From NCBI RefSeq assembly GCF_024296865.1, contig NZ_CP101134.1:2604001-2668000 (forward strand): 64,000 bases of DNA. Direction: 5' to 3'. How positions within the stretch are numbered: the first letter of the stretch is position 1; every line of letters starts with the position of its first letter. A program made the translations under genes and the position numbers. Shown here piece by piece: positions 51,853 through 60,723 of the stretch. Below the pieces are notes generated by a model, which worked only from the letters and a program-made list of their open reading frames with translations, ran no database searches and was not told where the DNA came from. Source of the stretch: Sphingobacterium sp. LZ7M1. Its GTDB lineage: Bacteria > Bacteroidota > Bacteroidia > Sphingobacteriales > Sphingobacteriaceae.

Positions 51853-54258
51853 TTATTTTCTTCCAAATAGTCTTGAGAAGAAACCTCTTTTCTGTTGGGC
51901 TGAATAACCATAGCCATAACCGTAGCCATAACCACCATATCCATATCCACCATAACCATAAGGGTTATTTCCGAATTTCACCCCATTTAATAGGATGGCC
52001 ATATTGGTCAATGCTGAAGAATCATAGATTTTCTGAACATCAGGCAATTGTCTTCTATCCATCTTACCAGCACGAACAACGAATATGGTCACATCGGTAA
52101 TCCTATTCACGATATCAGCGTCTGCAACGATTCCCAATGGAACATTATCAACGATAATATAGTCATAACGTTCTTTTAGTTCAGCGATCAATTGATCCAA
52201 ACGCTCACTTAATAATAGCTCAACTGGATTCGGCGCTATCACACCAATCGGAACGATGTCTATCTCGGCATCTGTTCTATCTTTATAGATGATTTCATCT
52301 ACCGTAACAGAACTATCAGAAAGGTAATGCGTAACACCAATTGGCATAGGGAATTTTGTGATGTTACTTAAAGTACCCTTTCTAAGGTCTAAGTCGATTA
52401 AAACGACTTTCTTTTTCAAGAAGGTCATGCTCACTCCTAAATTAATAACGGAGAAGGTTTTACCGGCACCTACATTGAATGAAGTAAATGTTACGACCTT
52501 TTGTTTTTTATCACCAGAAGACATAAAGCTTAGGTTCGTTCTGAAAATCCTGAATGCTTCTGTCACCTCATCAACGCCTTGTTCTTTGATAACGATATCA
52601 CTCTTGGCATTTTTCATCTCTGTTGAGAAAGGAATCTCGGCCAAGAAAGGAACACTTACTACATCTTCAATATCCTTACGGTTTCTAACCTTGGTATTCA
52701 ATAAAAGCATCAACAACAATATGGCTGCTGGAACTGCAATACCAATGGCTACACCAATGGCAACTTTTTTGAATTTGCTAGGATAGAAAGGAGCATTAGA
52801 ACCCGATGCAGAGTCAATAACACGGATGTTATCATCCGTCATAGCTCTATTGATCGCGTTTTCTTCACGTTTGTTCAACAAGAAAATATAAAGCTCTTCA
52901 ATTACCTTTTGCTGACGTTCAGCAGACAACATAATTCGTTGTTTTGAAGGAAGGCTTCTCGCTTTTCCGATCGCTGCATTCTCTTCTTCCCTCATGTTAT
53001 TCATTCTGATCCTAAAACCAGAAATTACGTTATCAATAGCACGGGCGATATTTTGTCTTACCTGAGAAAGTGCACTGTTCAGATCTTGAACAATTGGGTT
53101 TTCTGAGCTGTTTCCACTCATCAAACGGTTTCTTCTCAATAACAACGTATTATATTCAGAGATGATGTCCTCGATATTATTATCTACCAATCCAGTGTTA
53201 CTTGGAATAAGATCATCCACTCGGCTAGGATCACTTAACCTTTGGCGCATGATCTCTACCAATTTCAATTGCGTTTCTAACTCTTTACTTGAGCTTTGGT
53301 AAGTTCTAGATTCGGTCCAATAAGCCTCACCTGCAGATTTAACATCCAACCCTTGGTTTTGGGTTTTCATGCCTTCCAAGCTAGATTCCACTGAACTTAG
53401 TTCCTTTTCAATGATTACAATCCTGTCATTGATGAAATCAGCCGTATTATTAGCGACTGTCTTTTTATCTTCAATGGTCATTTGATTGTACACCTCAATC
53501 AACTTAGTGATCATGTCTTCTGCACGCAATGGAGAAGTATCTTCCATAGTCATCTGAAGGATTTCTACATCTTCCATTTGAACGATATTAAGATTTCCCA
53601 AAAAGTAACCTACCATAGATTCGATAGGGCTTTTGGTAATCGTAATATCCTCAGAAAGATTTACACGATATGCTTTATCAGAATTGGCTGAAATGATTAC
53701 ATTTCCAACTGGTGTTTTGGCTTCTGAATTAAGTTTTACTGTTACTGTTTTATCTGGGTCAGAGTTTGAAAATGAAGATAGTTCAACCTGATTGTTTCCT
53801 TTATATTTCAGATTAAATGAAAACCCAGCATGTGGAGGAACATTTGTAAAACGAACAATAAACGGTGAAGTTTTATAGAGTTCCACTGACCTCAGTCCAT
53901 CTTTCCTAGAATAGCTTACATCCGCATTCAAGAGACTAATGGTATTACGCATTAACTCTTGCGATCTAAGCTGAAGGATTTCAGAGTTAACATTTACAAA
54001 ATTGTAAAAGTTATTAGGTCTGGTGATCCTAGAGGCACTCATGGAGTTCGTGGCTGTCTTTATCATTACAGTTTGATCCTTTTTATATAAAAATGGAGTC
54101 TTACTGTATTGGTAATAAAAATATCCACCAAAGATCAATATCGATAACAAGAACCATTTCCAGTTCCCCAAAAGATATCGCAAGATATCTAATACATAAA
54201 GAGATTGATCTTGTTTACCTTTTCCTTGAAAAGGCTTATTTATTGAATGATTAACCAT
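51853..54258 (-). CDS. wzc: Polysaccharide chain-length regulator/tyrosine autokinase (Wzc-like)
   Basis: The 801-residue protein combines a Wzz-like chain-length domain, anchored by helices near residues 38-56 and 500-525, with a C-terminal BY-kinase. Kinase motifs are Walker A 'SFNVGAGKTFSVINLG' (near residue 595), Walker A' 'VVLIDLDLRKG' and Walker B 'YDYIIVDNVPLG'. It ends in a nine-tyrosine Gly/Tyr tail ('NPYGYGGYGYGGYGYGYG' and on), the autophosphorylated cluster of BY-kinases. The protein controls exopolysaccharide polymerisation and export with the Wza-like lipoprotein encoded immediately upstream. It is the last gene of the operon. Confidence 0.95.
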   Translation of the reverse strand: MVNHSINKPFQGKGKQDQSLYVLDILRYLLGNWKWFLLSILIFGGYFYYQYSKTPFLYKKDQTVMIKTATNSMSASRITRPNNFYNFVNVNSEILQLRSQELMRNTISLLNADVSYSRKDGLRSVELYKTSPFIVRFTNVPPHAGFSFNLKYKGNNQVELSSFSNSDPDKTVTVKLNSEAKTPVGNVIISANSDKAYRVNLSEDITITKSPIESMVGYFLGNLNIVQMEDVEILQMTMEDTSPLRAEDMITKLIEVYNQMTIEDKKTVANNTADFINDRIVIIEKELSSVESSLEGMKTQNQGLDVKSAGEAYWTESRTYQSSSKELETQLKLVEIMRQRLSDPSRVDDLIPSNTGLVDNNIEDIISEYNTLLLRRNRLMSGNSSENPIVQDLNSALSQVRQNIARAIDNVISGFRIRMNNMREEENAAIGKARSLPSKQRIMLSAERQQKVIEELYIFLLNKREENAINRAMTDDNIRVIDSASGSNAPFYPSKFKKVAIGVAIGIAVPAAILLLMLLLNTKVRNRKDIEDVVSVPFLAEIPFSTEMKNAKSDIVIKEQGVDEVTEAFRIFRTNLSFMSSGDKKQKVVTFTSFNVGAGKTFSVINLGVSMTFLKKKVVLIDLDLRKGTLSNITKFPMPIGVTHYLSDSSVTVDEIIYKDRTDAEIDIVPIGVIAPNPVELLLSERLDQLIAELKERYDYIIVDNVPLGIVADADIVNRITDVTIFVVRAGKMDRRQLPDVQKIYDSSALTNMAILLNGVKFGNNPYGYGGYGYGGYGYGYGYGYSAQQKRGFFSRLFGRK
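51904..51967 (-). repeat. Tyr/Gly codon repeat in the Wzc tail
   Basis: Tandem GGY/GY codons (minus strand TATGGTGGATATGG-type units, about 60 bases) encode the tyrosine-rich C-terminus. Near-identical units make slippage and length variation plausible. Confidence 0.8.
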
Positions 54259-54265
54259 TAATTTG

Positions 54266-55072
54266 TTAGTTTCTATTAAATAATGCTATAAGGCTCACAC
54301 CAAGGGTCAACATACCGGTAGCAAAACCAATGTATCTCCATGTTAAGTCTTCTCTAGGAGTAGGAACGGCAGATCTAGGTTTTACATAGACGATATCATT
54401 TTGTTTCAAATAATAAACTGGAGAGTCGAATAGATTAACATCTTCAATATTACTTGTATACATTTTTCTGTAGCCGTTTTCTTCTCTGATGACCGTAATG
54501 GCTTCGGTTAAAGCATTTGTGGTTAGACCACCGCTACGAGTAATTGCTTCTAGAATAGAAATCTGACCATCAGGAACATTCAGGATACCTACAGCACCAA
54601 CTTCACCCATCATCATGATTTTAATGTTCAGCAGTTCTACTCTAACTAAAGGAGAATTGATTAAATTTTCTTTAACCAACCTGTCCGTAATAAAACTCTT
54701 AAGTTCCTCGGCAGTTTTACCTTCTGCTTTGATGACACCAAGAACTGGAAAGTCGATATTTCCGTTTTTATCCACTAAATATCCTTTTTCAGTTGGAACT
54801 CCTGTAGCTGAGGTTGTAATTTCACCTTTATCACCTACATTATAAATTCCACCATCAGGGTTGAATGGTGCTGCCAATTCAGGAGTCTTTGAACTGATAA
54901 TAATGCTCAATCTATCATACTTCTGAATCTTTAAGGTTGGAATCTCCTGCATAGGATATTCAGAACCTGGAACCATATTTTCAAGGTAAGTTACCTTTTT
55001 AGAAACAACGCATGAACTAAGTCCAAACAAAGTCAATGCAAACAGGCTGATAATTAATCTATTCATTTTCAA
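54266..55072 (-). CDS. wza: Outer-membrane polysaccharide export lipoprotein (Wza-like)
   Basis: The 268-residue product has a lipoprotein signal (LFALTLFGLSSCVVSKK) and poly-export and SLBB domains: 'YDRLSIIISSKTPELAAPFNPDGGIY', 'GYLVDKNGNIDFPVLGVIKAEGKTAEELKSFI' in pieces, 'VRVELLNIKIMMMGEVGAVG-ILNVPDGQISILEAITRSGGLT' and 'YYLKQNDIVYVKPR'. It forms the outer-membrane channel. The C-terminal helix after 'DLTWRYIGFATGMLTLGVSLIALF' is strongly hydrophobic. It overlaps the HprK-like gene by 14 bases and precedes Wzc by 8 bases. Confidence 0.95.
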   Translation of the reverse strand: MKMNRLIISLFALTLFGLSSCVVSKKVTYLENMVPGSEYPMQEIPTLKIQKYDRLSIIISSKTPELAAPFNPDGGIYNVGDKGEITTSATGVPTEKGYLVDKNGNIDFPVLGVIKAEGKTAEELKSFITDRLVKENLINSPLVRVELLNIKIMMMGEVGAVGILNVPDGQISILEAITRSGGLTTNALTEAITVIREENGYRKMYTSNIEDVNLFDSPVYYLKQNDIVYVKPRSAVPTPREDLTWRYIGFATGMLTLGVSLIALFNRN

Positions 55073-55985
55073 GTTTATTTACTTTTTTAATTTCATTTAA
55101 GCATAGTATAGCTGCCTCCTGGTTTGGGAGACAATTTAATTGTCCAACATTAGTTCGTTGGATAATGTTTTCAAGGATGGTAACCATGGAAGAAAAAATA
55201 TTTGCATTCCATCTGATTGCGGTAAAGCTTGGCAACAGAGCCAATAGGGATTCAACACCTTTGCTTTTCCATTCCATTTGGTTTTCTTTTGCTTGTGTCA
55301 GTCTAATAATTGACATTAATTTTCGCTTTTTATTAATGTAACAAGCTGTTTTTCCACTCCAAGGAGTTCCATAAATAAATACTTCATCACCCACGATTCT
55401 TACTGCTGGGTTATCATCATTCAATAGTTGAAAACCATCATTGGTACTTATCCATAACCTACTGTGTGTACTTTTCCCAGTTCCGCTTTTTCCTAAGAAG
55501 GAAACAGCATATTCTCCATTCTCGACTACAGAGGAATGTATCAATGCTGTATTATTTGAAAGAACTCGCTGACCAAATGCAACCATAATGAGCCAGCTTA
55601 AAATATTTGAGTCATACAACTCTTGTTTTTTTATGTGAATTTTCGAGAATCGGAAGTCTTTATCACTTATCATTCTCCAAATTTCAGTGTCTTTAGCATT
55701 TCCATTTTCCACAGAGGTGACATACTTTTGTTCTGTTTCTTCAAATTTGAACCTATCGCCCCAGATAATGGAAACATCACTTAGAAGTTTGGCATTTGTG
55801 AGGTCAATGTCAGTGGGTTCCAAAACAATTTCAACGTGTACAATGGCCTCTGCGTTTTGATCAAATGGAACCTCAAAATCAATAAATGAAGATAAACTAC
55901 TTTGAATATCAATTGAATCATCATATACGATCCTAATCAAATTCTCAGCAACTAAATAGTCCACTGTTTTCATTATTTCCTTCAA
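55059..55985 (-). CDS. HprK-like kinase
   Basis: The 308-residue protein has a C-terminal HPr kinase/phosphorylase-type fold with P-loop 'FLGKSGTGKSTHSRLWI' (G165 to T173), acidic 'LNDDNPAVRI' (about 187-197) and 'YGTPWSGKTACYIN'. Its N-terminal half matches no known HPr-binding region. Related HprK-like kinases tailor lasso peptides or sit beside PqqD-like proteins in exopolysaccharide loci (recalled). It is 11 bases after the ABC exporter and overlaps wza, so it is in the same operon. Likely substrates are a peptide, sugar or lipid product handled by this cassette. Confidence 0.85.
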   Translation of the reverse strand: MKEIMKTVDYLVAENLIRIVYDDSIDIQSSLSSFIDFEVPFDQNAEAIVHVEIVLEPTDIDLTNAKLLSDVSIIWGDRFKFEETEQKYVTSVENGNAKDTEIWRMISDKDFRFSKIHIKKQELYDSNILSWLIMVAFGQRVLSNNTALIHSSVVENGEYAVSFLGKSGTGKSTHSRLWISTNDGFQLLNDDNPAVRIVGDEVFIYGTPWSGKTACYINKKRKLMSIIRLTQAKENQMEWKSKGVESLLALLPSFTAIRWNANIFSSMVTILENIIQRTNVGQLNCLPNQEAAILCLNEIKKVNKLENE

Positions 55986-55996
55986 AAAATTTTTTA

Positions 55997-57622
55997 TTAC
56001 TGCATATAAACCGATTGACTACATTTTTCGGCCAATTTTAAGTCGTGTGTTACAAAAATTACAATCTTGTTCTTCGCTGCACTCATCAATCTCTCTATTA
56101 ATAGTTCTGATGTTTTATGATCTAAAGCCGATGTTACTTCATCAAATAACCAAATGCTGTTTTCCTTCATTAATGCCCTTGCCAGTGCAATACGCTGAGC
56201 CTGCCCTTCGGAAAGACCATACCCGGATTCTCCAACTACCGTATCCAAACCATCAGGAAGGTCATAAACAAATTCGGAACAACTCAGGTACAAGACTTCA
56301 TATATCTTTTCAGGATTAACATTTTCAGTATCAGTCAGGATATTTTCCTTAATGGTACCTGAAAACAGTTTATCTCCTTGCGGTACATAAGCTATATTTA
56401 CACGGTGATTATGATTAATTGCATATGTTTTTAGCCCTGTTTCCACATAAATTTCACCTTTGTTAGGTTGGATTACAGCTAACAACAACCTAATCAGCGT
56501 TGTTTTTCCTTTGCCACTTGAACCAATGATGGCTGTTGGCTCGCCTTTTTTCACTTTCAGGTTAAAATCATCGATCACCAAATTATCTTCATATTTAAAG
56601 CTTAAGTTTTTGATGATCAATTCATATGGGTCTTTGATAAATTCAGGGGTATATTCTTCTTCAACTTCTGTTTTATAAACCTCTTCCACCCTTTCAGCTG
56701 CTGTTCTAAATTTTATAAAAACAGGAATAAAACTCATAAGGAGCAATAATGGCCCTTGGATCCTTCCAACTAATTGAAGGAAAGCGGTCATCATTCCAAA
56801 TGTAATTTCATCAGTTCTCAATTTATAAACTCCCCAGACAAAAGTCAGTAGGAAACCGATATTGATAAGTAACTTCAAAGAACTCTGTGAAATTGTTGAA
56901 AAATTCAACAATTTCAGTTTTAAATCATATATGTTAGCTTGGCTCTCTTCAACTTTCTGCCATCTGAAATTCTGAAGTCCCAAAGCTCTGAGAACCATTC
57001 TGAATCTCAGGTTTTCTTGTACCACTTTACCTAAATTTGATTCTGCTTTTTTCAAAGATCTATTGATAAATCTTAGTTTCTTGAAATAAATTTTGGTAAA
57101 AATGAACAATGGTGAAATTGCCAAAATCAATAATGCAAGCATTGGGTCCATGGACCAAAGCAATGCAAACGAAGCAAGTAATTTGATCACTGTAATCAGA
57201 AAGGAAATAAATGAGAAACCAATCATCTGCACGATTTCATTGGCGTCATTATTTATTCTTATCTGCATGTCTCCAGTGTGCCAATTCTTAATTACTTTCC
57301 ATCTTGACAACATCTGGATCTTGATCAGTTTATTTTGAACTTCAATGAGCATTTTTGCTCTTGTCCTTTCATTGATCCAAGATCCCCAAGCTTTAACAAT
57401 AAGTCCAAGAACGATAAATAATACGGTTAATATTAGCGCTTTATCAACGGAAGCTTTATCACCGCTTATTGCAAAATCAATTGCATGTTTCGACCATACA
57501 ACAAAATATAACGAGCAGGCAATTCCAATTAACTCAAGGATGAAAAAAACTATCAGTTCATTTTTATGACCTTTTGCTTGTTCCCAAGCCCATTTTAGCT
57601 GATATGTAATTCCTGCTAACAA
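55997..57622 (-). CDS. ABC transporter, fused permease and ATPase
   Basis: The 541-residue half-transporter has six membrane helices in the first 300 residues and an ATPase with Walker A 'IIGSSGKGKTTLIRLL', signature 'GLSEGQAQRIALARALM' and Walker B 'SIWLFDEVTSALD'. The signature is LSEGQ rather than LSGGQ, a tolerated variant. There is no N-terminal peptidase C39 domain, so it does not itself cleave a leader peptide. It resembles lasso-peptide or lipid exporters (MsbA type). It is 5 bases after the nucleotidyltransferase gene and 11 before the HprK-like gene. Confidence 0.92.
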   Translation of the reverse strand: MLAGITYQLKWAWEQAKGHKNELIVFFILELIGIACSLYFVVWSKHAIDFAISGDKASVDKALILTVLFIVLGLIVKAWGSWINERTRAKMLIEVQNKLIKIQMLSRWKVIKNWHTGDMQIRINNDANEIVQMIGFSFISFLITVIKLLASFALLWSMDPMLALLILAISPLFIFTKIYFKKLRFINRSLKKAESNLGKVVQENLRFRMVLRALGLQNFRWQKVEESQANIYDLKLKLLNFSTISQSSLKLLINIGFLLTFVWGVYKLRTDEITFGMMTAFLQLVGRIQGPLLLLMSFIPVFIKFRTAAERVEEVYKTEVEEEYTPEFIKDPYELIIKNLSFKYEDNLVIDDFNLKVKKGEPTAIIGSSGKGKTTLIRLLLAVIQPNKGEIYVETGLKTYAINHNHRVNIAYVPQGDKLFSGTIKENILTDTENVNPEKIYEVLYLSCSEFVYDLPDGLDTVVGESGYGLSEGQAQRIALARALMKENSIWLFDEVTSALDHKTSELLIERLMSAAKNKIVIFVTHDLKLAEKCSQSVYMQ

Positions 57623-57626
57623 TACC

Positions 57627-58724
57627 TTATATTTTGAACCTTGAATAAAATTGCATAATTGGAAACCAGATTGCTTCTGAAGGTGTTACCTTAACATATT
57701 TCAAAAAGCTTTTCCATATCCTACTTTTCTTATTCGCTCGTCCGCCATTCAAATTGATTTCTTTATCTACAAAATTTGCATTATGAAACCCAAAATTCCC
57801 TGACACCAAAATATCTTCCATCATCCAATCCGCGTCTAAATTTGCTGTCAGTTTATAAGGCAGATTAGATTCTTCTAAACCCAAATATTTAACTAACAAG
57901 AGGTGCAACATATCTATCCAATTCTTTATCCCCAATGAGGAATAAATTTCTTTTAAATTACTTGTCCTCAACTCTTGATTATAATGTGCATAAATCCTTG
58001 CAGAGTCACATAATTGACGTATTCCGATACCATAGGAAAGCAAATGCTTTAGGATATGGGAATTAGCTTGGATAATTGTTTCTAATGCAGACGGTAATTG
58101 TATTTTAGTGTTTTCAATATTTAAAGTTGTGAAGTTATTGACCTCCTCCAGTCGGATTTTCTCCAGTTTATTTTGAACGAATGGATTATGGATATCAAAC
58201 ATATTGCGATGATGTTCGACTTCAAATCCTTCAAAATTGTACTCGGAACTAAATCCGGGCATAGAATTGATCTCTAACCCTTTTTCGTTAATAATATTAA
58301 ATGCTTTCGTATAAGTGTTTTTGTCTTCAAAAAATAGATCTATATCACCACATACCCTTCTTGCAGGATTGTCATAGCATTTTGCAAGGCCTTGACCTTT
58401 CAACAATATGCTGTTTACTTGATGTTCCTGGAACAGAGAATGTAATTTGATGATGATCTCATTCATTCTTTCATTCCTTTGCGCATGCTTTTCAACTCTC
58501 ACCGCCCAGTTCAACAACAAAATTTTACTAGGTTGGTATTTTGGCTCTAATTTTTGAATACCGTCAAATACGATACATTCTACGGTTTGATTTATACTAA
58601 TTTTATAGATTTCTTCCCATTCTCGGTTAGTTAAAGGAAAAAACTCTGTATCTAAATTAGCATTTTTCCACAATCCAGATTTAAGTAATAAAAAAAATAT
58701 ATTAATAATCCTGTTATTTAGCAT
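57627..58724 (-). CDS. Nucleotidyltransferase-like protein (NTP_transf_5 family)
   Basis: The 365-residue protein has the family core 'NSILLKGQGLAKCYDNPARRVCGDIDLFFED' (about residues 106-136), the polymerase-beta-type GS/DxD motif variant with 'GDIDLFF' as acidic metal ligands, preceded by helices. Such proteins appear with HprK-like kinases and PqqD-like proteins, and a related one modifies lasso peptides in Bacillales (recalled). It probably transfers a nucleotide or sugar onto a peptide or small carrier. It follows the PqqD gene by 4 bases. Confidence 0.87.
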   Translation of the reverse strand: MLNNRIINIFFLLLKSGLWKNANLDTEFFPLTNREWEEIYKISINQTVECIVFDGIQKLEPKYQPSKILLLNWAVRVEKHAQRNERMNEIIIKLHSLFQEHQVNSILLKGQGLAKCYDNPARRVCGDIDLFFEDKNTYTKAFNIINEKGLEINSMPGFSSEYNFEGFEVEHHRNMFDIHNPFVQNKLEKIRLEEVNNFTTLNIENTKIQLPSALETIIQANSHILKHLLSYGIGIRQLCDSARIYAHYNQELRTSNLKEIYSSLGIKNWIDMLHLLLVKYLGLEESNLPYKLTANLDADWMMEDILVSGNFGFHNANFVDKEINLNGGRANKKSRIWKSFLKYVKVTPSEAIWFPIMQFYSRFKI

Positions 58725-58728
58725 TACT

Positions 58729-58998
58729 TTAATCTCTGATTAAACCTCCTTTTATAAAGGTCTGGATAAGCTTTTTGGCATCTTTTACCGCCACATCCTC
58801 ATTCACTTCATAATTTTCCAACAAAATATCGGAAACAGTTTCTTCAGTAAATTCTTTACCTTGTAACTCTTCCCATAAAAATGCAGCAGTCTCGTTTAGT
58901 GTAAAAACTTTGGACATATCAATCATTTCCTGACCTGGGTCAATAATGATATAGTCATTTCCTAACTTCCGAAGCTGCAAATCAGTTCTCAATTTCAT
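58729..58998 (-). CDS. PqqD-like peptide-recognition protein
   Basis: The 89-residue protein has the PqqD fold: 'LQLRKLGNDYIIIDPGQ', then 'VFTLNETAAFLWEELQGKEFTEETVSDILLENYEVNEDVAVKDAKKLIQTFIKGGLI' in pieces. PqqD-like proteins (RRE domains) bind leader peptides of ribosomal natural products and hand them to tailoring enzymes. It lies 3 bases after the signal-peptidase-like gene. No precursor peptide gene could be found beside it, so its client is unknown. Confidence 0.9.
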   Translation of the reverse strand: MKLRTDLQLRKLGNDYIIIDPGQEMIDMSKVFTLNETAAFLWEELQGKEFTEETVSDILLENYEVNEDVAVKDAKKLIQTFIKGGLIRD

Positions 58999-59001
58999 TT
59001 T

Positions 59002-59451
59002 TCAACTATTAAATTTACTTATGAGGTATCTAAATGGCCTTAAATAGTACCACAACATCCCTAACTTCTTTTTATACCAAGAATTAACATTAAGCTCTTT
59101 ACGATCTCTAAAGCCGTTCATTACGATTGCTAACACATCATCTTTAAGGATGAATTCCTTTTGATAGAGATTTCCATCGCCTGCAAGGACTAGTTTACCA
59201 TCTTTAATTCCAACGAATCGATGTAAAACAATTTTTCCTTCATGTTTGGCTAAAAGAATGTCACCTATATTAACATTATTATTAATGGGTTGTTTGATTG
59301 TAACTTGATCTGCATGCCTTAAAAAGGGCAACATACTGTTTCCTGAAACATTAAATTTCACGGTTTTTCCAAGGTTAAGATCTTCTTGGATTAAATTGAA
59401 AAATAATTGATTAGGAACCTTATGGCTCTTTGCATTCATGTTTTCGTCCAT
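59002..59451 (-). CDS. S24/S26-type signal-peptidase-like protein with Ser/His dyad
   Basis: The 149-residue product has the conserved nucleophile box 'FNVSGNSMLPFLRHAD' (Ser39), 'GDILLAKHEGKIVLHRFVG' with His77 where bacterial signal peptidase I has its catalytic Lys, and 'LAGDGNLY' (Asp92). This Ser/His form is that of SipW and eukaryotic-type signal peptidases. The C-terminal 'LGMLWYYLRPFRYLIS' may touch the membrane, but no N-terminal anchor is obvious. It is the first gene of the PqqD/kinase/export operon, with the operon's promoter probably in the 137 bases before it. Possible client: a leader peptide or an export protein. Confidence 0.85.
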   Translation of the reverse strand: MDENMNAKSHKVPNQLFFNLIQEDLNLGKTVKFNVSGNSMLPFLRHADQVTIKQPINNNVNIGDILLAKHEGKIVLHRFVGIKDGKLVLAGDGNLYQKEFILKDDVLAIVMNGFRDRKELNVNSWYKKKLGMLWYYLRPFRYLISKFNS

Positions 59452-59588
59452 TAATCAATATTTTTTAGGTTAAATAATGATAATTTAGCAAGAAAGAATA
59501 AGAACAACGAAAGAATCGCAAGAAAATTTGTTGAACGTCAATAAAAATCATCTTCTACGATTTTGCGCTAAATTAGGTATTGGCAATA

Positions 59589-60704
59589 TTAGGCTAAAAT
59601 CTTATTATATATTTGTAAACATTTATCTACCATTTTTTGTCGCGTAAAATGCTCAAAATAGCGTTTTCTCGCTCCATCCGATAGATTTTTGTAGACATCT
59701 TCGTTGGTCAGGATTGTAGTGAATGAATCCGCTAAAGAACGTTCATCTTCTATTTCTACGGTCAATCCCGAAACACCATTTTGATTTACCCAGCTTACGC
59801 CAGATTCAGGGATTCTGGTTGAAACAATAGGTTTTCCATATCCCATTGCCTCGATTTGAACAATAGCAAATGCTTCAGTCTTTAATATGGAGCTTAAACA
59901 AAACAAATCACAGGCTTGATAATATCCAACCACTTCTTCATCAGTCATAAATCCTAGTAATTTCACCTTGGATCCTAATCCATTTTCAGAGATCAAAGCA
60001 TCTAATTCTTCCTTCAGTGGTCCTTTGCCACCGATTACAATTTGATAACTATCGTCCAGGAATTTGGCAGATTTTATTAGGTACTCATAGCCTTTGTATT
60101 CAACCAGCCGACCCAATGAAAAAATTATCTTCTTATTCGGATATTCCCTTTTAATATCTTCAAGCAATGGAGATATTTCAGGATCAACATCCACACCAAT
60201 GGGAATAAAATCCACTTTTGATTGAACCTGCTTTAGAAACTTGGACTGCTCAACGTAAATTGGGGTGGTTCCTACAATTATATCAGCTCTCCTGATCAAC
60301 CAATCCTGAAAGGGCTTGTACAGCCTCAATAAAGTCTTCTGCTTTAGGATATCACTATGCCAATGGAGAACAACCTTGCCTTTATAATTCGATAAAAACA
60401 AAGCCAAAGTTGCCATGGGATCAGGGTGATGTACATGAATGACATCATAGTTCCTACATATCTTGCGGAGTTTGCTGATCATTTTAGGGGCTAATTTGGT
60501 CGCTGCAGCATTAATTTGAGTCGGAACGACAAATAGTGTTGCAAACTTATTTAGATGTATTGTAGCCTCTGGATGATCTTCTGTGGAAGCACAAAGCATA
60601 TCGCAATGAACACCTTGATTTGATAAACCAAGCATCAAATCGTATTCAACCTTTTCAACACCGCCTCGGATCGGATAAAACTTACCTAATTGTAGAACTT
60701 TCAT
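59589..60704 (-). CDS. GT4-family glycosyltransferase
   Basis: The 371-residue GT-B enzyme has N-terminal 'GKFYPIRGGVEKVEYDLMLGL', central 'VIFSLGRLVEYKGYEYLI' in near form, and the donor-binding E-x7-E motif 'EAFAIVQIEAMGYGKPIVSTRIPES'. Such enzymes add sugars from nucleotide donors to a lipid-linked oligosaccharide. It is 137 bases before the peptide-cassette operon and 20 bases after the next glycosyltransferase. Confidence 0.93.
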   Translation of the reverse strand: MKVLQLGKFYPIRGGVEKVEYDLMLGLSNQGVHCDMLCASTEDHPEATIHLNKFATLFVVPTQINAAATKLAPKMISKLRKICRNYDVIHVHHPDPMATLALFLSNYKGKVVLHWHSDILKQKTLLRLYKPFQDWLIRRADIIVGTTPIYVEQSKFLKQVQSKVDFIPIGVDVDPEISPLLEDIKREYPNKKIIFSLGRLVEYKGYEYLIKSAKFLDDSYQIVIGGKGPLKEELDALISENGLGSKVKLLGFMTDEEVVGYYQACDLFCLSSILKTEAFAIVQIEAMGYGKPIVSTRIPESGVSWVNQNGVSGLTVEIEDERSLADSFTTILTNEDVYKNLSDGARKRYFEHFTRQKMVDKCLQIYNKILA

Positions 60705-60723
60705 ATGATAAACTGTACGTCGG

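Noticed and set aside
51853-59451. Complete lasso-peptide gene cluster
   Set aside because: PqqD-like, HprK-like, nucleotidyltransferase and exporter genes are there, but no asparagine-synthetase-like cyclase, no B2 protease and no precursor gene were found in the window.
59452-59588. Tiny precursor-peptide frame (28 codons, minus strand, start near 59546)
   Set aside because: The sequence is AT-rich and hydrophobic with no leader/core pattern; it looks like chance in a promoter region.
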